The position numbers and the translations under genes were made by a program. Positions 16,471 through 24,485 of a DNA stretch of 64,000 bases are shown piece after piece; the first letter of the stretch is position 1, and the number at the start of each line of letters is the position of its first letter. The stretch is from PALSA-505 sp036496025 (GTDB taxonomy: Bacteria > Actinomycetota > Actinomycetes > Streptosporangiales > Streptosporangiaceae). Under the pieces are notes generated by a model. That model was not told the origin of the DNA. It worked only from the letters and a program-made list of their open reading frames with translations, and ran no database searches. The DNA lies in the NCBI GenBank assembly GCA_036496025.1, contig DASXLW010000085.1, forward strand, positions 1-64,000, read 5' to 3'.

Positions 16471-17688
16471 TTGTTTTCAGTGACAAAGCGAGTGGGGCTG
16501 ACGGCGGTGGCCGCAAGCGCGGCCCTCGTGGTCGCCGCCTGCGGCAGCAGCGGCGGCTCGTCCAGCAGCAGCAGTTCCCCGGGAAGCTCTGGCGGCTCGG
16601 TGCCGCAGCTGAGCGTCAACCAGATCAACAACTCCTTTAGCGCGATGGCCACGCTCAAGCCGCTGGCGGCTAAGGGCAAGGGGAACGTGGCCGTGATCCT
16701 GCCCGACACCGTTTCCTCCACCCGCTACGTGGAGTTCGACGCGCCCTACCTGAAGGAGTCCTTCGCCAAGGCCGGGCTCAAGCCGTCGCAGTACACCGTC
16801 CAGAACGCGCTGGGCAGCGACTCGACCCAGTTCAGCGACGCCCAGACCGCCATCACCAAGGGCGCCAGCGTGCTGCTGGTCGACCCGCTCGACTCCGGCG
16901 TGGGCGCGCACATCGAGTCCTACGCGAAGGCGCACGGCGTCCCCGTGATCGACTATGACCGGCTCACCCTCGGGGGCACCCGCAAGTACTACGTGAGCTT
17001 CAACAACGTCGTGGTCGGCACGAAGATGGGGCAGGGCCTGGTCGCCTGCACGTCGGCCTGGAAGGTCAAGAAGCCGCAGGTCATCGTCATGAAGGGCGCG
17101 CCCACCGACAACAACGCGACGTTGTTCGCGCAAGGCTACGACGCGGTGCTCAAGCCGCACTTCAGCTCGGGGCTCTGGAAGGACGTGAGCAACCCGGCCG
17201 GGACCTGGGATCCGCCGACCGCGCTGAGCGAGTTCCAGCAGCAGTTCACCGCGCACCCGAACATCAACTCCGCGCTGATCCCGAACGACGAGAACGCCGC
17301 GCCGATCATCCACTACCTGCAGAACAAGGGCATCAAGCCCAAGACGTTCCCGACCACAGGCCAGGACGCCACGCTGACCGGCCTGCAGAACATCCTGGCC
17401 GGCTTCCAGTGCGGCACCGTGTACAAGCCGATCTTCCTGGAGGCCCAGGCAGCGGCCGCCCTGGCCATGTACGTCCGGGCCGGGGTCACCGCGCCGGCCG
17501 GCCTGCTGAACGGCAAGACCCTGGATCCGCAGACCAAGACCCAGGTGGCCTCGGTGCTGCTGACTCCTACCTGGGTGACCACCGCCAACATGAACAGCAC
17601 CGTGATCGCGGACAAGTTCGTGCCCGCATCGCAGCTGTGCACGGGCAAGTTCTCCGCGGAGTGTAAGGCCGCAGGGATCTCCGGCTGA
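16471..17688 (+). CDS. Xylose-type sugar-binding lipoprotein of an ABC transporter
   Basis: A 405-residue periplasmic-binding-protein-like lipoprotein. The signal sequence ends in the lipobox VVAAC (C24), followed by a Ser/Gly-rich linker, so it is anchored outside the membrane. The body is a type-I (Peripla_BP_4) sugar-binding fold. It resembles XylF: VPVIDYDRLTLGG, YYVSFNNVVVGTKMGQGLV, ALIPNDENAAPIIH and PTTGQDATLTGLQNILAG followed by TVYKPI. It probably delivers a pentose or related sugar to the permease encoded downstream. The TTG at 16471 has GAGGTGG upstream; GTG 16480 is the alternative. Confidence 0.88.
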   Translation: MFSVTKRVGLTAVAASAALVVAACGSSGGSSSSSSSPGSSGGSVPQLSVNQINNSFSAMATLKPLAAKGKGNVAVILPDTVSSTRYVEFDAPYLKESFAKAGLKPSQYTVQNALGSDSTQFSDAQTAITKGASVLLVDPLDSGVGAHIESYAKAHGVPVIDYDRLTLGGTRKYYVSFNNVVVGTKMGQGLVACTSAWKVKKPQVIVMKGAPTDNNATLFAQGYDAVLKPHFSSGLWKDVSNPAGTWDPPTALSEFQQQFTAHPNINSALIPNDENAAPIIHYLQNKGIKPKTFPTTGQDATLTGLQNILAGFQCGTVYKPIFLEAQAAAALAMYVRAGVTAPAGLLNGKTLDPQTKTQVASVLLTPTWVTTANMNSTVIADKFVPASQLCTGKFSAECKAAGISG

Positions 17689-17724
17689 GGAAGGCAGGTC
17701 AAGTGAGCAGCTGGGATACCGGCC

Positions 17725-18585
17725 GTGACCAGTAGCTCAGGAGAGGGAGCCCGGCCCGCGGAAGCGGGCCGGGCCCCCTACGACATAGGCGACGGAGCCG
17801 CCGGGGCGGACGGGCAGCTGCTGGAGCTGCGCGACATCGGCAAGAACTTCGGCCCCGTCCAGGCACTGACCGGCATCGACCTCGACATCCCGGCGGGCCA
17901 GGTGACCGCTCTGGTCGGGGACAACGGGGCCGGGAAGTCGACCCTGATCAAGACGATCTCGGGGATCTGGGAACCGTCGACCGGCCACATGTCCTGGCAG
18001 GGCAAGCGGGTGCACTTCCGCTCGCCGAGGGATGCCACCGAGACGGGGATCGCCACCGTCTACCAGGACCTCGCGCTGTGTGACAACCTGGACATCGTGG
18101 AGAACATGCTCCTCGGCCACGAGCCGCTGCGGCACCTGCTGCTGGACGAGGTGAGCATGGAGAAAACCGCCCAGAAGACGCTCAGCGACCTGCGGGTCAC
18201 CACGGTCCGCAACATCCGCCAGCCGGTGGGCTCGCTGTCCGGCGGCCAGCGCCAGGCGGTCGCGGTGGCCAAGGCGGTGATCCTGGACGCGAAACTCGTG
18301 ATCATGGACGAGCCCACCGCGGCGCTGGGCGTGTCCCAGACGGCGCTGGTGCTGGACCTCATCAGCCGCCTCGCCCGGCGCGGCATCGCCGTGCTCGTCG
18401 TCTCGCACAACCTGACCGACGTATTCCAGGTCGCCGACCGGATCGCCGTCCTGTACCTGGGACGCCTGGTCTCGGTCGGGCCCGCGGCGGACTACAACAC
18501 GGCCTCGGTGGTCGACCTGATGACCACGGGCGCCTCGCAGCGGACGCAAGGCTTGGACACTCCCGACCGCGGCCCGGAGGGCTGA
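17725..18585 (+). CDS. Sugar ABC transporter ATP-binding protein, single-domain CUT2 type
   Basis: A 286-residue cytosolic ATPase. Walker A GDNGAGKST (65-73), VYQDLALCDNLDI, signature LSGGQRQ (171-177), Walker B with D195/E196 followed by PTAALG, and the H-loop SHN are all present. XylG/RbsA proteins usually carry two such domains in about 500 residues. This one has a single domain, as in the fructose transporter FrcA. It is a close paralogue of the ATPase domain fused to the histidine kinase encoded upstream, sharing QDLALCDNLDI exactly. The start is GTG 17725; the first 35 residues are an unconserved tail. It acts with the adjacent permease. Confidence 0.9.
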   Translation: MTSSSGEGARPAEAGRAPYDIGDGAAGADGQLLELRDIGKNFGPVQALTGIDLDIPAGQVTALVGDNGAGKSTLIKTISGIWEPSTGHMSWQGKRVHFRSPRDATETGIATVYQDLALCDNLDIVENMLLGHEPLRHLLLDEVSMEKTAQKTLSDLRVTTVRNIRQPVGSLSGGQRQAVAVAKAVILDAKLVIMDEPTAALGVSQTALVLDLISRLARRGIAVLVVSHNLTDVFQVADRIAVLYLGRLVSVGPAADYNTASVVDLMTTGASQRTQGLDTPDRGPEG

Positions 18586-18588
18586 CCC

Positions 18589-19920
18589 TTGGCATCCACG
18601 AACCCAGGGCCGGAGGAGCGGGGCGCCGGCACCACCGAGGCCGCGCCCGACCTCCAGGCCGAGGAGGCCGCGGTTACCGCGCCGACCGCGGCGCCCGAAC
18701 TACTGGCCGGATCGTTGGGCGAGTACGTGCGGATCTGGCTCCAGCGGATCCGCAGCGGCGAGAGCGGAGCCCTGCCCGTCATCCTCGGCGTGATCGTGAT
18801 CGTGGTGTTCTTCCAGATCAAGAACTCGCTGTTCCTGTCCGCGGGCAACCTGGTCAACCTGCTGACCCAGGCCGCGTTCATCATCACCCTGGCCATGGCC
18901 GAGGTGTTCGTGCTGCTGCTCGGCGAGATCGACCTGGCGGCGGGGTACACTGCGGCCTGCGGCGCGGTCCTCGCGCTGTGGACGCTGGCGCTGGGCTGGC
19001 CCTGGTGGGCATCGGTGCTGGTCGCCCTCGCGGCCACCGCCGCCTACGGAGTACTGCAGGGGATCGTCATCACCTGGCTTCGGCTGCCGTCGTTCATCGT
19101 CACCCTGGCTGGTTTGCTCGGCCTGTCCGGCGTGCTGCTGTTCCTGATCGACGCCGCCGGGAAGATCGGCGTGGGCGGCGTGATCCGGCTGCAGAGCAAC
19201 ATCATCAATGACATCGAGGGCGGCGCGCTCAGCCCGACCGCGAGCTGGATCGTGATGATCGTCGTCGTCGTGCTGGCCGGTCTGATGATGTACCTGCGGG
19301 ACCGGCGGCGGCGGGTCAACGGGCTGGTCGCCCCGCCGCTCAGCATCACGCTGCTGAAGATCGCCGTGATCGCGGTGGCCGGCGTGGTGGTCGTGCTCAT
19401 CGGCAATACCAACCGCGGCAGCGTCCTGCTCGCCGTGAGCGGCCTGCCGTGGGTAGTGCTGATCGTGCTGGCGGTCTTGGTGGGCTATACGGTGCTGCTC
19501 GGCCGCACCCGGTTCGGCCGGTACATTTACGCGATCGGCGGCAACGCCGAGGCGGCCAGGCGCGCGGGCATCAACGTGAGCCGGATCCGGATCGCGGCCT
19601 TCGGGTTGTGCGGGATGACCGCCGGCATCACCGGGATCATCTATGCCTCCTACCTCGGCTCGATCTCCAGCGGCGTCAACGGCGGCCAGAACGTGCTGTA
19701 CGCGGTGGCCGCCGCGGTCATCGGCGGCACCAGCCTCTTCGGTGGCCGGGGCAAGATGCTGGACGCCGTGCTCGGCGGCCTGGTCGTCGGGGTGATCGCC
19801 AACGGCCTGCAGCTGATCGGGCTGACCGCGGCCGCGCAGCTCATGTGGACGGCGCTCGTCCTGCTGGCCGCGGTGACCGTGGACGCGCTCACCCGCCGCG
19901 GCGGACAGCGCAGCAGATGA
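18589..19920 (+). CDS. Sugar ABC transporter permease, XylH/RbsC family
   Basis: A 443-residue integral membrane protein of the BPD_transp_2 family with about ten hydrophobic segments after a 55-residue cytosolic N-terminus. Recognisable parts include GEIDLAAGYTAACGAVLAL, LRLPSFIVTLAGLLGLSGVL, and GRTRFGRYIYAIGGNAEAAR with RAGINVSRI, the ATPase-contacting loop. Extra helices near residues 215-300, as in XylH, support a xylose-type transporter. TTG 18589 has GGAGGG at good spacing, 3 bp after the ATPase stop. A hairpin overlaps its stop codon. Confidence 0.9.
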   Translation: MASTNPGPEERGAGTTEAAPDLQAEEAAVTAPTAAPELLAGSLGEYVRIWLQRIRSGESGALPVILGVIVIVVFFQIKNSLFLSAGNLVNLLTQAAFIITLAMAEVFVLLLGEIDLAAGYTAACGAVLALWTLALGWPWWASVLVALAATAAYGVLQGIVITWLRLPSFIVTLAGLLGLSGVLLFLIDAAGKIGVGGVIRLQSNIINDIEGGALSPTASWIVMIVVVVLAGLMMYLRDRRRRVNGLVAPPLSITLLKIAVIAVAGVVVVLIGNTNRGSVLLAVSGLPWVVLIVLAVLVGYTVLLGRTRFGRYIYAIGGNAEAARRAGINVSRIRIAAFGLCGMTAGITGIIYASYLGSISSGVNGGQNVLYAVAAAVIGGTSLFGGRGKMLDAVLGGLVVGVIANGLQLIGLTAAAQLMWTALVLLAAVTVDALTRRGGQRSR

Positions 19921-19951
19921 CGCCCGGGTAAACGGCGCCCGCCGGGCGTCA
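19918..19951 (+). terminator. Terminator hairpin starting at the permease stop codon
   Basis: TGACGCCCGG (19918-19927, containing the stop codon) is perfectly complementary to CCGGGCGTCA (19942-19951), with a 14-nt loop. It marks the likely end of the transporter operon, although a gene with its own strong ribosome site follows 24 bp later. Confidence 0.6.
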
Positions 19952-19974
19952 GCGCTCACAAGGAGAAGAGGCCG

Positions 19975-20358
19975 ATGAGCGCAGCGACAGGCGACCCGCA
20001 GTTTCAGCACCGCACCACCCACCTGTCCAACCTGGACCGGTGCAACCGGTGCGGTCTCCAGCGGGCGGCCCATGGCCTGGACTGGAGCTGCCCTACGGGA
20101 CCGCCGGGCGGCTCGCGTACCGGCCTGCTCATCGCCGGCGCCCTGCTCGCCGCGGCGGGCGCCATCCTGTGGGGTGTAGCGGGCTCGGCCCCCTCGGGGC
20201 TGAACACGCTGGCGGCGGTCGCGTTCCCTGGCGGGCTGATCCTGATCATCGCCACCCTGGTGCGGCCCGGCCGATCACAGCCGCCGGCGGACCGGGAAGA
20301 GGGCCCGACGCGAGACCAGGCGTGGGCCGATTTCCTCCGTGATCATGGACTTCGGTAG
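19975..20358 (+). CDS. Small Cys-containing membrane protein of unknown function
   Basis: A 127-residue protein with an excellent ribosome site (AAGGAGAAGAGG) before ATG 19975. The N-terminus carries CNRCGLQRAAHGLDWSCP (C23, C26, C39), a possible metal-binding knuckle. Two transmembrane helices (about 48-68 and 75-95) and a charged cytosolic tail ending DFLRDHGLR follow. No family was recognised. It lies between the sugar transporter and a secreted peptidase within the segment that splits ispG from the GNAT gene, so it may belong to that insertion. Confidence 0.65.
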   Translation: MSAATGDPQFQHRTTHLSNLDRCNRCGLQRAAHGLDWSCPTGPPGGSRTGLLIAGALLAAAGAILWGVAGSAPSGLNTLAAVAFPGGLILIIATLVRPGRSQPPADREEGPTRDQAWADFLRDHGLR

Positions 20359-20392
20359 GCGAGCCCGCGATCCGGGCGCGAACCGGCGAGAG

Positions 20393-20409
20393 CCGCCCGG
20401 CCCGGGCGG
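20393..20409 (+). terminator. GC-rich hairpin after the small membrane protein gene
   Basis: CCGCCCG (20393-20399) pairs with CGGGCGG (20403-20409) across a 3-nt loop, 34 bp after the stop codon of the preceding gene. It is a plausible rho-independent-like terminator without a T-run. Confidence 0.45.
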
Positions 20410-20436
20410 GCCAGGCCGCCCGGGCGATCGGGCAAG

Positions 20437-22089
20437 ATGGCCCTCATGCTGTCCCGCCCGCCAGGTACGCACCTGATCCGAGGGAACCGGTCGCGCCGAG
20501 TAGGCCGCGCGCCCCGGCCAGGCCGGCTCGCCATGATCGCCGCGGCCGTCGGCGCCGCGATCTCGATCACCGCGGCGGCGTGCAGTGCCACCGGTTCGCC
20601 GGGCGGGTCGCTGGCCACCGGGGGCGGCCCGGCGGGCACCGGAGCCTCCGCGGGGACGGGGGCCGGCGCCCACCTGAGCTGGCACTCCTGCACCCAGGTG
20701 CCCAGGATGCAGTGCGCCCGGCTGCGGGTGCCGCTGGATTACCGGCACCCGGACGGTCGAAAGATCACGCTCGCGCTGTCCCGGATCCCGGCCACCGCCC
20801 CGCCCGGGCAGCGCCAGGGGGTGCTGCTCGTCAACCCCGGCGGCCCGGGAGCCAGCGGGCTCGGCCTGGCCGCCCAGGTGGCCACCGGCCTGGATCCCAA
20901 GGTGGCCGCCGAGTACGACATCGTCGGCTTCGACCCGCGCGGAGTCGGGTCAAGCACGCCTGCGCTGCATTGCGACCCTGGATTCTTCCGGAGGGTGCGG
21001 CCCGGCAACGTCCCGGCCAGCCGCGCCGCCGAGCAGGTCCAGGAGAACCGGGCCAGGGCCTACGCGGCGGACTGCGATAAGAAGTTCGGCTGGCTGCTCC
21101 CGTACATGACCACCGAGGACGTGGCCAGGGACGTCGATTCCGTCCGGGCCGCCCTGGGCCAGCAGAAGATCAATTATTTCGCGTACTCGTACGGCACCTA
21201 CATCGGCCAGGTCTACGCCACGATGTTCCCCGGCCGGGTCCGCCGCATGATCCTGGACAGCACCGTCGACCCGGCCGGCGTCTGGTACACCGACAACCTC
21301 GACCAGGACTACGCCATCCAGGGCCGGATGAACGCGTTCTTCGCCTGGGTGGCCCGCTATGACCGCGTCTATCAGCTTGGCACGGCCGCGTCCCAGGTCC
21401 GCCAGGCGTGGTACCGGGTGAGCGCCCGGCTCGGCCCGCACCCGATCGACGGCCCGTCCGGCCCGCTGATCGGCCCGGACGAATACCACGACACGTTCCT
21501 GGAGGGCACCTACGACGACGCGCTGTGGCCGGGCCTGGCGGCCGCGCTGGCCGCCTACTACCACTCAGGTTCGGCCGGGCAGCTCATCAGCCTGTTCAAC
21601 CTCTACGGCGCGCAGGGCGAGAACGAGTTCGCCGTCTACAACGCGGTCGAGTGCAGCGACGTGAACTGGCCGCGTGACTGGGCGAAGTGGGACCGCGACA
21701 CCCGGCGGGTGTACCGCACCGCGCCCTTCGAGGCCTGGGACAATACGTGGTTCAACGCCGCCTGCGCGTTCTGGCCGGTGAAGGGGGCGGCTCATCCGCT
21801 GCGGATCACCGGGGCCGGGCTGCCGGGAATCCTCATGCTGCAGGGCACGCTGGATCCGGCCACGCCGTACCCGGGGGCGATGCAGGCGCACCGGCAGCTG
21901 CCGAGCTCGCGCATCGTGGTCGTCCCGGGTGGCGGCAACCACGGCCAGTCGCTGGCCAGCCCGCCGAACGCCTGCGTGGACGGCTACCTGAACCGCTACC
22001 TGGCCACCGGGGCGCTGCCCGAGTCCGGGGGACCGGGTGCGGTCAACGCCACCTGCGCCGCGCTGCCGGACCCGACGCCCCAGGGCTGA
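20437..22089 (+). CDS. Secreted alpha/beta-hydrolase peptidase, TAP/SlpD-like lipoprotein
   Basis: A 550-residue exported hydrolase of the tripeptidyl aminopeptidase family. A basic N-terminus and hydrophobic helix end in ITAAAC (C49), a lipobox. The alpha/beta-hydrolase core has GVLLVNPGGPGASG (oxyanion region) and VGFDPRGVGSS. The nucleophile S251 is in AYSYGTYIG, where Ala replaces the usual first Gly. The C-terminal TAP-like domain gives D473 (GTLDPATP) and H502 (GGGNHGQ), completing the triad. Such enzymes remove short peptides from the N-termini of extracellular proteins. ATG 20446 is an alternative start. Confidence 0.85.
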   Translation: MALMLSRPPGTHLIRGNRSRRVGRAPRPGRLAMIAAAVGAAISITAAACSATGSPGGSLATGGGPAGTGASAGTGAGAHLSWHSCTQVPRMQCARLRVPLDYRHPDGRKITLALSRIPATAPPGQRQGVLLVNPGGPGASGLGLAAQVATGLDPKVAAEYDIVGFDPRGVGSSTPALHCDPGFFRRVRPGNVPASRAAEQVQENRARAYAADCDKKFGWLLPYMTTEDVARDVDSVRAALGQQKINYFAYSYGTYIGQVYATMFPGRVRRMILDSTVDPAGVWYTDNLDQDYAIQGRMNAFFAWVARYDRVYQLGTAASQVRQAWYRVSARLGPHPIDGPSGPLIGPDEYHDTFLEGTYDDALWPGLAAALAAYYHSGSAGQLISLFNLYGAQGENEFAVYNAVECSDVNWPRDWAKWDRDTRRVYRTAPFEAWDNTWFNAACAFWPVKGAAHPLRITGAGLPGILMLQGTLDPATPYPGAMQAHRQLPSSRIVVVPGGGNHGQSLASPPNACVDGYLNRYLATGALPESGGPGAVNATCAALPDPTPQG

Positions 22090-22159
22090 GCACGCGCCGG
22101 CGGCCGGCCTGGTCGGCGCGGCCGGCGTGTTGACCGGTCGGTGCCGTTACCCTGGAAGC

Positions 22160-23017
22160 GTGCTGCGAGTCAAGGCACCGTGGGCCGGGTCGCTGCGCCT
22201 GCTAGGCGATCGAGATCGCGACGAGGTGCTGGCCCTGTGCGACCGCGATCCCGTGGTGAACGTTTTCGTCGCCTCCCGGGTGCGGGCCGGCGGCCTCGAC
22301 CCGGCCAGGCTCGGGGCGCAGGTCTGGGGGCATCACACGGACGGGCGGCTGTCCTCGGTCTGCTACGCGGGGGCGAACCTGGTGCCGGTGGCCGCCAGCC
22401 CGGAGGCGATCGCGGCGTTCGCCGGCCGGGCCCGCACCCAGGGCAGGCGCTGCTCGTCGCTGGTGGGGCCGGCGGACGCGATCGACGAGCTGTGGCAGCT
22501 GCTGCGCCCGCACTGGGGAAAGCCCCGCGATGTCCGCCGGGCCCAGCCCGTTATGGCGATCACCACCCCGCCCCTCGTTCCGCCCGACCGGCTGGTGCGC
22601 AGGGTCCGGCCGGAACAGCTCGACGTCCTCTTCCCGGCCAGCGTGGCCATGTTCACCGAGGAGGTCGGCGTCTCGCCGCTGGGCTTCGACGGGGGCGCGA
22701 GCTACCGGGCCCGGGTGGCCGAGCTGATCAGTGCGGGCCGGGCGTTCGCCCGGATCGAGGACGGCCAGGTGGTCTTCAAGGCGGAAATTGGTGCGGTTAC
22801 CCCGCAGGCGTGCCAGGTCCAGGGAGTATGGGTGCGACCGCAGTCACGCGGCCGCGGCCTGGCCGCCGGGGGCGTCGCGGCGGTGGTGGCCGAGGCGCTG
22901 CGCAACGTCGCGCCGGTGGTGTCGCTGTACGTCAACGACTTCAACGTCCCGGCCCGGGCGGCCTACCGCCGGGTCGGGTTCACCGAGGTCGCCAGCTTCA
23001 TGTCCGTGCTGTTCTGA
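22160..23017 (+). CDS. GNAT acetyltransferase with DUF4081 domain
   Basis: A 285-residue cytosolic protein. The N-terminal half is the DUF4081 type (VFVASRV, LSSVCYAGANLVPV). The C-terminal GNAT domain has the acetyl-CoA loop VRPQSRGRGLAAGGVAAVV and the terminal VNDFNVPARAAYRRVGF. In Mycobacterium the orthologue (Rv2867c) directly follows ispG/gcpE. Here about 9.2 kb separates them. The substrate is unknown. GTG 22160 was chosen (VLRVKAPWAGSLRLL); GTG 22127 would add 11 residues. Confidence 0.85.
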   Translation: MLRVKAPWAGSLRLLGDRDRDEVLALCDRDPVVNVFVASRVRAGGLDPARLGAQVWGHHTDGRLSSVCYAGANLVPVAASPEAIAAFAGRARTQGRRCSSLVGPADAIDELWQLLRPHWGKPRDVRRAQPVMAITTPPLVPPDRLVRRVRPEQLDVLFPASVAMFTEEVGVSPLGFDGGASYRARVAELISAGRAFARIEDGQVVFKAEIGAVTPQACQVQGVWVRPQSRGRGLAAGGVAAVVAEALRNVAPVVSLYVNDFNVPARAAYRRVGFTEVASFMSVLF

Positions 23018-23057
23018 CCCCACCTGACCCGTCCGCACCGGATCGGGCCACGGCCGG

Positions 23058-23393
23058 TCAGCCGGCCGCCGCCCGGCAGTCGTTCAGGATCCCGGCCGCC
23101 TGCCGTTCGTGATCGGGCAGGTGCAGGTCACCGAATATCGGCAGGCATTGCTCCAGGTACCCGATCGCCAGCTCGCCGCGACCCCTAGCCAGGTGGCTCT
23201 GCGCGATCTTGAACAGGCACTCTGCGTGCGCGCGCTGAGCGTCGTGCCGCCGGAATGCCTCGGCCGCCTCGGACAACACCGCGATGGCCTCGTCGTAGTG
23301 ACCGAGCCCGTTGTAGGCGTCGCCGAGGAGGTCGAGGAAATAGGCCTGGCCAAGCACTTGCGCGGGCGCGCTAGCGTGATCGTCAATAGTCAC
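23058..23393 (-). CDS. Small TPR-repeat protein
   Basis: A 111-residue helical protein made almost wholly of two to three tetratricopeptide repeats: AYFLDLLGDAYNGLGHYDEA, AEAFRRHDAQRAHAECLFKI and GRGELAIGYLEQCLPIF. TPRs mediate protein contacts, and in actinobacteria such short units are often C-terminal remnants of NB-ARC/AfsR-type regulators. This one begins with its own GTG preceded by GGGGGGTGG, so it may be a free-standing TPR adaptor. It is transcribed divergently from a conserved unknown gene, with a 103-bp shared promoter gap. Confidence 0.65.
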   Translation of the reverse strand: MTIDDHASAPAQVLGQAYFLDLLGDAYNGLGHYDEAIAVLSEAAEAFRRHDAQRAHAECLFKIAQSHLARGRGELAIGYLEQCLPIFGDLHLPDHERQAAGILNDCRAAAG

Positions 23394-23496
23394 GCCACCC
23401 CCCTAACCACCACCTGTGTCTCCCCCTCACCCAGACCCGAGGCCGTAGCATAGTGAGGGTATGTCGCATTAAAGTCGCAAGACTGGTACCGGGGCC

Positions 23497-24456
23497 GTGA
23501 CCGATGTACGTGATGCCTACCGTCAGGCTGCTGCCGCGTATTTGCGCGAGTTGCTGCTGCGACCGGGCCGTTACCGGAGGCGATGGGAACAGTATGCCGA
23601 ACGGAGCCGGCCCGGTCAGGTCAACCACCTGGCCGTAGCCGAAGTACTCGCCAGGTACCGCTGGAGCCACCCCCGCACGCCGGGCGACACCGACGTGCTG
23701 CCCCGCCAGCTCAAGGACACGGTGCTGCGGGCGCTGTCCGGCAAGATGCTCAGCCGGGCCACGCTGACCTTGTTCATCGAGGCATTCGGCTTCACCGACG
23801 CCGAAGCGGACCGGCTGCGGCGGCTGGCGGCGGGATCGAGCCGGATCAGCGTCCTCGCAGGTCCCCGGGCCATGCGCCCCGACCTGCTCGCGGGGGTGGC
23901 AGAAGTCTTCGGTCCGGCCAGGCATCAGACCGTGTCCCTGCACGATCATATCGACGTCGGCCAGGACGGTCTCGTCGCGCGAGCCAGGACGCTCAAGGTC
24001 ATCGAGGCGACCGCGGAGGGAGTGGACAGCGTTCCCTTCATCCACGACACCGATACCCTGACGCTCGAGGTGGGGCAGGGCTGCCGCGGGGTATCGGGGT
24101 ATCCGCATGAACTGGCCGAGGGCCTCTACGCCACCGACATCCTGCTGGCCAAGAAGCTGTCCCTCGGCGAGACCCTGACCCTCGAATACTGGAACACGTA
24201 TCACTACCTCGACAACCTGATGGACGCGAGCAGGCGACAGTACCGCCGGGCCGTGATGAAGCGCGCGGAAAACGTCGACATCCGGGTGGCCTTCCACCCC
24301 CGGCGCCTGCCGCGGGCGATCTGGTGGGCGGTGTGGGACGGCGTGGAGGGCGACGTCATCAGCGAGGAACCCGTCGCGCTCGACAGCCAGCATTCGGTGC
24401 ACAGGTACATGCGGTCGATCGAGCGAACGGTGGTCGGCTTCCACTGGGCCTGGTGA
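23497..24456 (+). CDS. Conserved actinobacterial protein of unknown function
   Basis: A 319-residue soluble protein starting at GTG 23497. Residues 1-115 are helical and resemble a DNA-binding or repeat-adaptor region (LKDTVLRALSGKMLSRATLTLFIEAFGFTDAEADRLRRLA). Residues about 145-319 form a beta-rich domain with many conserved aromatic and charged residues: LHDHIDVG, RTLKVIEA, TLTLEYWNTY, ENVDIRVAFHP, RAIWWAVWDG, LDSQHSVHRYM and the C-terminal VVGFHWAW. I have no named family for it. Its divergent pairing with a TPR gene suggests a joint regulatory or signalling role. Confidence 0.75.
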   Translation: MTDVRDAYRQAAAAYLRELLLRPGRYRRRWEQYAERSRPGQVNHLAVAEVLARYRWSHPRTPGDTDVLPRQLKDTVLRALSGKMLSRATLTLFIEAFGFTDAEADRLRRLAAGSSRISVLAGPRAMRPDLLAGVAEVFGPARHQTVSLHDHIDVGQDGLVARARTLKVIEATAEGVDSVPFIHDTDTLTLEVGQGCRGVSGYPHELAEGLYATDILLAKKLSLGETLTLEYWNTYHYLDNLMDASRRQYRRAVMKRAENVDIRVAFHPRRLPRAIWWAVWDGVEGDVISEEPVALDSQHSVHRYMRSIERTVVGFHWAW

Positions 24457-24485
24457 GGGCCGTCCCATGGCTTAACCTCGTCTGC

